Source of the DNA: Flavobacteriaceae bacterium
Lineage (GTDB): Bacteria > Bacteroidota > Bacteroidia > Flavobacteriales > Flavobacteriaceae
DNA: 12,311 nt
NCBI GenBank assembly: GCA_002713705.1
Contig: PAUJ01000041.1
Span: 1 to 12,311 of the forward strand
Direction of reading: 5' to 3'
Part shown: one piece after another, positions 5,651 to 12,311 of the stretch
How positions within the stretch are numbered: the stretch's first letter is position 1
How the letters are laid out: every line of letters starts with the position of its first letter
The notes under the pieces: generated by a model
Seen by the model: the letters and a program-made list of their open reading frames with translations, nothing else
Database searches by the model: none
Told to the model about the DNA's origin: nothing
Translations under genes and position numbers: made by a program

Positions 5651-8600
5651 ATGGATGTGAATACATTCAAAGTAAGGCTGGCAGGACTACCGTTTCTTAG
5701 TAAGTCAGAAATTCAGTCTTACCAACAGAGGGTAACACAGGGTAGAGTTGATCCTCAGACCCTTTATAGGGAAGCGTTAGTTGTACATCAAAATAGACGT
5801 AACCAAGAAATATATAAAAAGCGTCGAGAACTTGAACGACGGATAGCTAATTTACCGTTAAACGAGAATGATCTGTATAATCTATTGAACATAGTAAATG
5901 ATAAATCAAACCTGGACGATTTACATGATAGAGCTAAAAAAATAGTTAAACTTCGCAAAAAGAAGGATTTGGGTAAGAGAAGGGCCAAACTCTCGAATAA
6001 TTTGGGAAAGATACAGATAAATCAATCTAATAGGACCGAACTTCTTAAAAAGTTTGACGAGGGGAAAAATACGATTAGAACTCTCGTCGAGAATGCTAAA
6101 AAGCTTGAGAAGAAGAAAACTTCTGAACGCATTTCTAAACAGAGAAAGATACTTCGGGAATCTATCAAAGATCTTGGTATTAGTCAGTCAAATCAATTGA
6201 AAATACTGCAGAAATTTAAGACTGGTAAGTTTGGGAGTAAGAATCTCGTCGAAGAGGCAAAAAAAATGAAGAAGGTCAAGGTCTTGAAGGGTATATCTGG
6301 AAAACGTGCAGAACTAACGGAACTCGCTACAAAGTTAGGGGTGATTCAAAACTTTGCAAAACGTATCAAGGCTGTGAATACGAACGACAAAGCTGACGCG
6401 CTCAAGGGTGTGATAGAAAAGGCTGGTGAGAAAAAACGACTCACAGAACTTTCGAATGAGAAGGATAAACTCGTAAAATTGGCGAGGGAAATGGGAATTT
6501 ATGATTCATTCGCGGGGATGATTTCTGGTGCGACCACGGTTCAGTCTTTAAATGTGGTTAAACTTGATATCGTACAAGCGAGTAAAATCGCTTTATCCAA
6601 ACTTTCGAATGAAAAGAATGTATCTAGTAACTTTTCTAGAGCCATCAGTAATCTCAGATTTTCAAATCGTTTGATTCCTTTAAAGAAACGAATAGAGGAC
6701 ACGGGTATTCAGAAAACACAATCTAAAAATCGTGAAACTGCTACTATACTGACGAGAAATAAAGAAAGTTTCATCAATTTTGTAAGGAAGAGTGCTATCT
6801 CAGATAATAAACGACGTGTGTTTATCAATCGTATGCGTTTAGATGATGTTAACATACCCAAACTCCGCGAAGACGTAGCTATGGCGGAGAAAAATTTAAA
6901 AAATACAAAACGAAATAAAGAATTGAATGAATTATTAGCGTACATTAAAAATTTGAACATCGATAAACCTGGGTTCATAAGTAAATTCAAAACAACCAAT
7001 ACACCCCTTAAAAACATAAAAAATGAAATAGATGGTATCGTGAAAAATCAAGCTAATACCCAAATAAAAAAGAATGAACTCGTTAATAAAGCTAAACGAA
7101 TCTCATACGAATTAAATATTACGGGAGTAAAAAATAAAAATAATATTAACGTCACAAATGAAAAACTTTCCGATGCGTACAAAAAGAAACTCCAAAATAA
7201 TAAAAAGGTACTATCTAATTTTGCATTACAAGCTAATATTGATATACTCGACAATTTATCGAGTATAAATACTCTTAATAAATTGAATAACGCCAAAGTA
7301 GTAATAAAGAAACGCACAAAAGATAAACTTCGTAAGATAGCGGAATCTACTGGTACAAATCAAGTATTACTCGCACAGATAAATACGATAAATACACCCG
7401 AAGATGTTAAAAATTTAACAAAAAGAATGAAAACTGTGATAAACACACAAATTAAGAATATGAAAATCGTCGAGAAAACGGGAAAAGAAAAAGAAAATAG
7501 ACGTCGTCGAGAGAATATGATAAGGGAACAGGAACAAATCGCTAAAAATCAAGAAGCTACGTATCAAAAGGAGAAGACTCTAATGACTGAGAAAAGGAAA
7601 CTCGAACGAAATACGATGATAGAAGAACAAAGGACTATTGGTCATCAATTAGATATAAATGAAATAATGGAGTATATTACAGAATTAGGAATTGAACCCA
7701 AAGATCATCAGTATTTTATTAATCAATACACGGCGTATAATAAACCTGTGAATGTTATCAAGAAAGACGCGAACAAGTATTATATGAAATTGTACCGAGA
7801 ATATAGAAATAAAAATTTACCCAAATTAGTAACTAATTTAAAAAAATTAGAATTAAATCAATCTAATATAGATTATATAATCAATAAATATATAAAAACA
7901 TATATAGAATCTCCAATATTATTAACCGAGGCAAAAGGGATTGCAAATATACGTAAAGCTGAAAAAGGAATTCAGAATGATGAAAATTTCGCCAGTTACG
8001 TGGGTAGACTAACATTAAAACAGGAAAATCGTAACAGAATAGCCCTCGCACTCGACGCCTATTTTGTAAATTTCGAACCTCTCATAAAATCCGCAACAAA
8101 TTCCCATATAAAGACGATTAACAATCCAAGATCTACTCAAAGAAAAGAATTAGAAAATTACATCAATACACAGGGTCTAAGTAGGGTTAACAAACTAAAA
8201 GTAATGAAAAATTTCAACGCGGGTGCGGGTAATGTAAATGTTATGAAAGGTGTTATTACGAATATTCGTAATACGAGGAACGCACAGAAAAATATTAAGA
8301 TAAAAGCTAAACTCAATAAGGAAGCTTCTAATAAAGCCGTGTTGGAACAGAAAAATGCAACCAATAAGTTAAATATACAACGACTTGATAACGCCGAAAA
8401 ACAAATGAAACAGGATAATAATAGACTAAAAAAGAATCAAAAAATTCAATTTAGGCGATACATAGTAAATCTTGGTCTCACCGCGAGTAATGAACGAGTA
8501 AAAAAACTTATCGATAACTATAATAAATTTCCAAATGATGTTCAACAGTATCAATCTAAAGCGGAATCTATAAAATCACTCAACGATGAAAAGGTGAGAT

Positions 8601-10609
8601 TACTCAATCGCACTAAAGCCTTACCTATAGATGAAGTACGAAATAAACGAATCAAAAACATCAAAAATGTAGATGATGTTAAACGGATGGATAAGGACAT
8701 CGCACGTGGATATGTCGATATTATAAGGAAGGAAATTTCAAACATAACTCTCAAGAGTCAGTTGAAGTTCAATCTTAACCTCGGAAAAATTACAACGGTA
8801 AATCAAGCTGAACAGGTTAGGAATAGACTCGTTGACGCCATTACCCGAAAGAAAAATATGGATATGATGAAACTACAAGAAGCTATAAAACCCATGAATA
8901 CTGAAAATCAAAATATGATTTTACAAAAGTTTACTAGTCAAAATATACCCATTAATAAGATGTTAAAACGTGTTACCGAATTAAAAAATAAACGAGTGGA
9001 TGAAAAATATAAGGCTGAGAGGGCGAGTCTGTATATATTTTTGGACAAAGAACTTAATATGAACGTCGAAGATAGAAAATCTATTCTAAAAGACTTTGAT
9101 GAAGTAAAAACTCTGAATGTCATGAAGACTAAAGCCACACAATTAAAAAACAAACGAATAAGAGATAAAATCGCATCCGATAGGAATAAGATTGAAAAGA
9201 TACTTCAACCACTTAACCTAAGTAACACAGATAAAACTGCTATACTTAAAAATTTCAATACCACACCTGGTAGTGTCATACTATTTGAAACAAAGGCTCG
9301 GAGTATCAAGAAAAGGAGGAATGACGAAAAAAGAGCGAACGAACGCAGTCAATTGGTAAAACATATGAATACGTTACAACTTTCTGAAACAAATACCAAA
9401 AAGATTTTAACCACATTTGATGGAACAAAGAATAAGACCTTAACTATATCCCAATTGAACGCGACCGATCTCAAAAAGCAAAGAAACCGTGAAAAATTAG
9501 TGGAAACTATGAAGTCACTCATATTAACAAACACCGTCAAGACTAATCTTCTTAAAGCGTTTAGGAACAACCCCAACCGTGTTAATACTCTCATAACAAG
9601 AGCAAAACAAATTGACGCCAAGGCAAGAAGTCAGGAAAATTTTCAGAAAGATACGAGGGAATATATAGTTTCTTTACAACTCGGTAACAAAAATACACCC
9701 ATTTTACAAAAAATTAATAACAGTCTCACTCTTAATAAGGCGCAGACCCTGAGAAAACAAGCTGAAAAGATAAAAACCGAAATAAACGCGGAAGCACTCG
9801 AGAAAAAACGTTCTAATATCAGAACCTTTTCGAATGATATAAAAATCACCGCTGGTATGAAGAGAACATTTATAGATAGTGTCACACTCACAACAAATGT
9901 CGATGCGCTTAAGCGAAAAATACAGGTTGCAGAACGTGCATTGAAGAATAAAAATTCTACACGTGGACGACTCAAGACTGAATTGCGTGTCTATCTTAAT
10001 ACTCTCAACTTGTCGAAAGAACAAAAAGACAGACTTGAAGGTAATATCGGTAATAATACCAAAAATATAACAGCGTTGAAAAAGAAGGCTAAGTACATAG
10101 TCGAATCCAAAAAGACGAACATAATTGAGACTGAAATGAGAGAGGCGAAAGCTCGTAAAAACAATAGGACTATGAACGCCAGGAAACGTGAACAACAAAT
10201 TAAAATGGTCAAGTCTGCAAAGGCTTTTAAAGCTAACCAAAATAAGAAGGAACGAGAAACTAAAAAACCTCGCCTTGAAAAGCATCTGTACAGTCTCGTC
10301 AATGTACCCCAAAAACGAATCGACGAATATCTTGAAAATTATATAAACGGTAAAAAAACTATTCAACAAATTACAACTATTTCTAGTGCTAAAGATAAAC
10401 AATTTGCAAAAACTAAAAAACGTATAGCTATTTTAATTCCAAAACTTCCCATGAAAAAGGAAATGAAAAATACTTTAAACAAAAGACTTAAAACAAAACG
10501 AGTTGATATAGACGAATTGAAAACGAACATCAAAAACACCATAGTTAAACAGATGATACCGGCGAAGGAAAAGAAAAATCTCATAAATCAACTTTTAGCA
10601 AAAGAATAA
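5651..10609 (+). CDS. Giant Lys/Asn-rich protein of repeated helical modules
   Basis: The 1652-residue protein is not recognised. It is built almost wholly of degenerate modules of about 48-60 residues. A typical module reads: helix with h-x-x-x-h-x-x-L-x-(L/I); a turn often with S/N-x-x-(N/D); a second helix h-h-x-x-(F/I/Y); a 10-14 residue linker; a third helix h-x-x-h-x-x-x-A-x-x-h; then K-x-x-R. Clear starts are at residues 172, 1075, 1127, 1181, 1235 and 1283; at least 20 copies can be traced, including the first 45 residues. A very charged region at about 600-660 is probably a single long helix or coiled coil. No signal peptide, membrane segment or enzyme motif is visible. Some modules resemble bacterial GA/Ebh three-helix domains. 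An elongated structural or scaffold protein is the best guess. Codons are A-rich. Confidence 0.88.
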   Translation: MDVNTFKVRLAGLPFLSKSEIQSYQQRVTQGRVDPQTLYREALVVHQNRRNQEIYKKRRELERRIANLPLNENDLYNLLNIVNDKSNLDDLHDRAKKIVKLRKKKDLGKRRAKLSNNLGKIQINQSNRTELLKKFDEGKNTIRTLVENAKKLEKKKTSERISKQRKILRESIKDLGISQSNQLKILQKFKTGKFGSKNLVEEAKKMKKVKVLKGISGKRAELTELATKLGVIQNFAKRIKAVNTNDKADALKGVIEKAGEKKRLTELSNEKDKLVKLAREMGIYDSFAGMISGATTVQSLNVVKLDIVQASKIALSKLSNEKNVSSNFSRAISNLRFSNRLIPLKKRIEDTGIQKTQSKNRETATILTRNKESFINFVRKSAISDNKRRVFINRMRLDDVNIPKLREDVAMAEKNLKNTKRNKELNELLAYIKNLNIDKPGFISKFKTTNTPLKNIKNEIDGIVKNQANTQIKKNELVNKAKRISYELNITGVKNKNNINVTNEKLSDAYKKKLQNNKKVLSNFALQANIDILDNLSSINTLNKLNNAKVVIKKRTKDKLRKIAESTGTNQVLLAQINTINTPEDVKNLTKRMKTVINTQIKNMKIVEKTGKEKENRRRRENMIREQEQIAKNQEATYQKEKTLMTEKRKLERNTMIEEQRTIGHQLDINEIMEYITELGIEPKDHQYFINQYTAYNKPVNVIKKDANKYYMKLYREYRNKNLPKLVTNLKKLELNQSNIDYIINKYIKTYIESPILLTEAKGIANIRKAEKGIQNDENFASYVGRLTLKQENRNRIALALDAYFVNFEPLIKSATNSHIKTINNPRSTQRKELENYINTQGLSRVNKLKVMKNFNAGAGNVNVMKGVITNIRNTRNAQKNIKIKAKLNKEASNKAVLEQKNATNKLNIQRLDNAEKQMKQDNNRLKKNQKIQFRRYIVNLGLTASNERVKKLIDNYNKFPNDVQQYQSKAESIKSLNDEKVRLLNRTKALPIDEVRNKRIKNIKNVDDVKRMDKDIARGYVDIIRKEISNITLKSQLKFNLNLGKITTVNQAEQVRNRLVDAITRKKNMDMMKLQEAIKPMNTENQNMILQKFTSQNIPINKMLKRVTELKNKRVDEKYKAERASLYIFLDKELNMNVEDRKSILKDFDEVKTLNVMKTKATQLKNKRIRDKIASDRNKIEKILQPLNLSNTDKTAILKNFNTTPGSVILFETKARSIKKRRNDEKRANERSQLVKHMNTLQLSETNTKKILTTFDGTKNKTLTISQLNATDLKKQRNREKLVETMKSLILTNTVKTNLLKAFRNNPNRVNTLITRAKQIDAKARSQENFQKDTREYIVSLQLGNKNTPILQKINNSLTLNKAQTLRKQAEKIKTEINAEALEKKRSNIRTFSNDIKITAGMKRTFIDSVTLTTNVDALKRKIQVAERALKNKNSTRGRLKTELRVYLNTLNLSKEQKDRLEGNIGNNTKNITALKKKAKYIVESKKTNIIETEMREAKARKNNRTMNARKREQQIKMVKSAKAFKANQNKKERETKKPRLEKHLYSLVNVPQKRIDEYLENYINGKKTIQQITTISSAKDKQFAKTKKRIAILIPKLPMKKEMKNTLNKRLKTKRVDIDELKTNIKNTIVKQMIPAKEKKNLINQLLAKE
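8873..10114 (+). repeat. Most regular stretch of helical repeats in the giant protein
   Basis: About eight consecutive modules can be read in residues 1075 to about 1488. Successive starts at 1075, 1127, 1181, 1235 and 1283 give spacings of 52, 54, 54 and 48 residues. Each has the L-x-(L/I) turn followed by a helix ending in L-x-x-F or a close variant, and then a Lys/Arg-rich third helix. Divergence at DNA level is high, so this is an old protein repeat, not a recent DNA tandem repeat. Confidence 0.75.
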
Positions 10610-10630
10610 TTTTAACAAAACATCGGGCAA

Positions 10631-10652
10631 ACTTTTTTGTCAGTTTAATATA
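10631..10652 (+). promoter_or_regulatory. 22-base element before the Asn-rich gene, copy 2
   Basis: This is the near-identical partner of 5628-5649. It lies in the 47-base spacer (10610-10656) between the two large repeat genes and ends 4 bases before the ATG at 10657. Unlike copy 1 it is not part of any coding sequence, so its conservation is not explained by protein coding. A promoter role is inferred. Confidence 0.55.
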
Positions 10653-10656
10653 TACG

Positions 10657-12311
10657 ATGGACACGTGTGATCCAGATGCGGAAATAGCCGATCTCAGAAA
10701 ACTCATTAAGATGAATACTGGGCACTCTATTAAACTGACAAGAGAACAGATATGTCAAGTGTATGACGATATCCAGGGAGGTAAATTACCCCTACCCCCT
10801 CTCATATTCAACTCAAGGATGGGTTATTTAATTGATAGGAAATCACCGTTGACCCCAGGTGATTTCGATGTATTATTTGGTTCAACTTCGAAACGTACCG
10901 ATCTTAAACGAATTGCACGAAAGGTGGGTTTAAAGCAGACGGAACAAATGACCAAAAATCAAATTTTTGATGCTATCGGTAAGCGCTTAAGGTACATGAA
11001 TGTTCATGAACCTATTAAGATTTCTAAGAAGCGTATGATGATAAGTAAGACTAACAACGCAGCAGTGAACAACACAGCAGCGAACAATTTGGGTCTGAAC
11101 AACGCAGCAGCGAACAACGCAGCAGCGAACAACCTGAATTTGAACAACGTTGGTGGAGGAAATAGAAACTCGAATTTGAACAATATTGGTGGGGGAAATA
11201 GAAACTCGAATTTGAACAGCGTTGGTGGGGGAAATTTCAACACCAACTCGGCGTTTAATAACACGGAAAGAAACAGAAATGTAAATACGACGTTTAACAA
11301 TAGCAAGAAGAACAACGTTCCAAATTCTCAAGTATCTTTCCCCAAAAAGAGTCTGTTCGCCACTATGAATAGACCCGATTTTGCTAATGAAAATAAGGGT
11401 AGTAAAACGTCTATGTTTAGTGGATTGTTCGGTGGTTCTAAAAACAATACTACCAACTACATCAAGGCGAATACATTCAATGGTAAGAAGAATGGTTATG
11501 TATTCAAGACTGGTAATAAGGGTGTGGGATACTATAAGAATGAAGGGTCTGCCGTTCCTTTCCCGGGTGGGCAAGGACCTCTCAAGAAACCAAATGGTTT
11601 CGGGGAGCCCGTAGCCCCTGTGGGTCCCAACAACAAAAAACCCAATAAGCCTGTGAATAACAAGGTCAACACTGGTGTGGGTAACAACACCGTGAACAAC
11701 AAGCCCAATACTAAGAACACTGGTGTGGGTAACAACACCGTGAATAACAAACCCAATAAGCCTGTGAACAACAAACCCAATACTAAGAACACTGGTGTGG
11801 GTAACAACACCGTGAATAACAAGCCCAATAAGCCTGTGAACAACAAACCCAATACTAAGAACACTGGTGTGGGTAATAACACTATCAACAACAAGAAGCC
11901 CAATACCAAGAATATGGGTGTTGGAAACAACGTGGTCAATAATGTGAAGCCCAATACTAAGAACACTGGTGTGGGTAACAACACCGTGAACAACAAGCCC
12001 AATAAGCCTGTGAACAACAAGAACAACAATGGAAATACCATTATGACCAATGCTAACGCTAACAACAAAAACAACAATGGAAATACCATCATGACCAACG
12101 CTAACAATAATACCAAGCCCAACAGTAATGTGAAGCCCAATAACACCAAGCCTAACAGTAATGGTAAATTAAACAATATTGAAGAAGAACCTAACAAAGA
12201 AAATGCAGCTGTTAACAACCAAGCTCGACGCAATGAGGAAAATCGCAAGAAGGCTGAGAAGGAAGCACAAGAGGCTAAAAAACGTGAAGAAATTGAAGCC
12301 AAGAAAGAGGC
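10657..12311 (+). CDS. Asn-rich tandem-repeat protein with conserved N-terminal domain (3' end beyond the window)
   Basis: At least 551 residues are encoded without a stop up to the window edge. The N-terminal ~115 residues form a folded domain with K-L-P-L-P-P-L (43-49), R-K-S-P-L-T (61-66), and a two-helix SAP-like stretch D-L-K-R-I-A-R-K-V-G-L (82-92) followed by T-K-N-Q-I-F-D-A-I (99-107). I recall similar N-terminal domains in other algal giant viruses. From about residue 130 the chain is low in complexity and dominated by Asn, with several in-frame tandem repeat sets. The only other distinct part is a segment at about residues 278-312 with G-Y-Y-K-N and S-A-V-P-F. The last visible residues (from about 515) turn into a Lys/Glu/Ala helix with coiled-coil character. 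A virion or scaffold role is a guess; the SAP-like part could bind DNA. Confidence 0.85.
   Translation, partial: MDTCDPDAEIADLRKLIKMNTGHSIKLTREQICQVYDDIQGGKLPLPPLIFNSRMGYLIDRKSPLTPGDFDVLFGSTSKRTDLKRIARKVGLKQTEQMTKNQIFDAIGKRLRYMNVHEPIKISKKRMMISKTNNAAVNNTAANNLGLNNAAANNAAANNLNLNNVGGGNRNSNLNNIGGGNRNSNLNSVGGGNFNTNSAFNNTERNRNVNTTFNNSKKNNVPNSQVSFPKKSLFATMNRPDFANENKGSKTSMFSGLFGGSKNNTTNYIKANTFNGKKNGYVFKTGNKGVGYYKNEGSAVPFPGGQGPLKKPNGFGEPVAPVGPNNKKPNKPVNNKVNTGVGNNTVNNKPNTKNTGVGNNTVNNKPNKPVNNKPNTKNTGVGNNTVNNKPNKPVNNKPNTKNTGVGNNTINNKKPNTKNMGVGNNVVNNVKPNTKNTGVGNNTVNNKPNKPVNNKNNNGNTIMTNANANNKNNNGNTIMTNANNNTKPNSNVKPNNTKPNSNGKLNNIEEEPNKENAAVNNQARRNEENRKKAEKEAQEAKKREEIEAKKE
11053..11133 (+). repeat. 15-base tandem repeats encoding N-N-A-A-A-like units
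   Basis: Units start at 11053, 11068, 11083 (diverged), 11098 and 11113, with a partial unit at 11128. Those at 11098 and 11113 are identical (AACAACGCAGCAGCG). All are in frame within the Asn-rich gene. Confidence 0.8.
11137..11235 (+). repeat. 36-base tandem repeats encoding N-L-N-N-(V/I)-G-G-G-N-R-N-S
   Basis: Units begin at 11137, 11173 and 11209, the last incomplete after G-G-G-N. They differ at only a few bases, so this is a recent in-frame expansion inside the Asn-rich gene. Confidence 0.85.
11668..12021 (+). repeat. Interleaved 48/51/72-base tandem repeats in the Asn-rich gene
   Basis: Copies of the N-T-G-V-G-N-N core start at 11668, 11716, 11788, 11860, 11911 (diverged, N-M-G-V-G-N-N) and 11962, giving steps of 48, 72, 72, 51 and 51 bases. 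The 72-base form is the 48-base form plus a 24-base insert encoding K-P-V-N-N-K-P-N. Copies at 11716-11860 are nearly identical at DNA level, which shows recent unequal exchange or replication slippage. All steps keep the reading frame. Confidence 0.88.
12019..12105 (+). repeat. Two copies of a 48-base repeat encoding K-N-N-N-G-N-T-I-M-T-N-A-N
   Basis: Copies start at 12019 and 12067 in the Asn-rich gene. They differ at a few third-codon positions only. Confidence 0.78.

Noticed and set aside
9704..10402. A 232-codon open frame on the minus strand
   Set aside because: It is antisense to the giant repeat gene, rich in Phe and Ser as expected from reversed Lys/Asn codons, and shows no domain or upstream element.
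10987..11574. A 195-codon minus-strand open frame with repeats
   Set aside because: Its repeats mirror the 15- and 36-base coding repeats on the plus strand and it has no other support.
11668..12021. CRISPR-like array
   Set aside because: Units are in-frame coding repeats with no unique spacers and lie within a eukaryotic-virus type gene.
11532..12302. A 256-codon Leu/Val-rich open frame on the minus strand
   Set aside because: It is the antisense of the Asn-rich repeat array; repeated AAC/GTG-type codons read backwards give Leu/Val. The plus frame has a proper start, a recognisable N-terminal domain and continues past it.
1..12311. tRNA genes, introns or inteins
   Set aside because: No cloverleaf-like GC-rich stretch was seen in any spacer, all of which are shorter than 50 bases, and no gene is interrupted or carries intein-type motifs.

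Overview
The window looks like part of the genome of a large DNA virus of algae (Nucleocytoviricota). A phycodnavirus close to the prasinoviruses is the most likely source. The evidence is the gene set: RNase III, a SWIB-domain protein, a poxvirus-type poly(A) polymerase, a patatin-like phospholipase and a small membrane-anchored virion-type protein ending in a Trp-Asn-Asn-Ser-Thr-Ile motif. The layout also fits: intronless genes, spacers of 0-47 bases, and very short AT-rich promoters. No ribosome-binding sites of bacterial type, tRNA, rRNA, insertion sequence or CRISPR array was seen. The assignment rests on recognised families and remembered protein patterns; no database search was possible.

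Layout. A leftward block of three genes fills positions 1-1184: an RNase III running off the left edge, a SWIB/MDM2-domain protein, and a small cysteine-rich protein with a C-terminal membrane anchor. A 22-base divergent promoter region (1185-1206) separates it from a rightward block that fills the rest. In order, that block holds: a poly(A) polymerase-like nucleotidyltransferase; a 173-residue protein that may be a single-stranded DNA-binding protein; a 154-residue membrane-anchored virion-type protein; a coiled-coil protein; an acidic Trp/Tyr-rich protein; a four-helix membrane protein made of two copies of one module; the patatin-like phospholipase; a 1652-residue Lys/Asn-rich protein built of more than 20 helical repeats; and an Asn-rich tandem-repeat protein running off the right edge. 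There is no gene-free stretch longer than 47 bases.

How the genes may work together (inference). RNase III, the poly(A) polymerase-like protein and the SWIB protein would act on viral RNA and chromatin/transcription. The 173-residue protein may act in DNA replication. The anchored 154-residue protein, the duplicated membrane protein, the cysteine-rich anchored protein and the phospholipase would act at the virion membrane or during entry and egress. The two large repeat proteins at the right share an almost identical 22-base element just before their start codons, which suggests joint regulation or a duplicated promoter. They are the best candidates for an undescribed structural module.

The most unusual content is the giant repeat protein, whose units resemble small three-helix modules; the shared 22-base element; the internally duplicated membrane protein; and the Asn-rich protein with several separate sets of in-frame tandem repeats.
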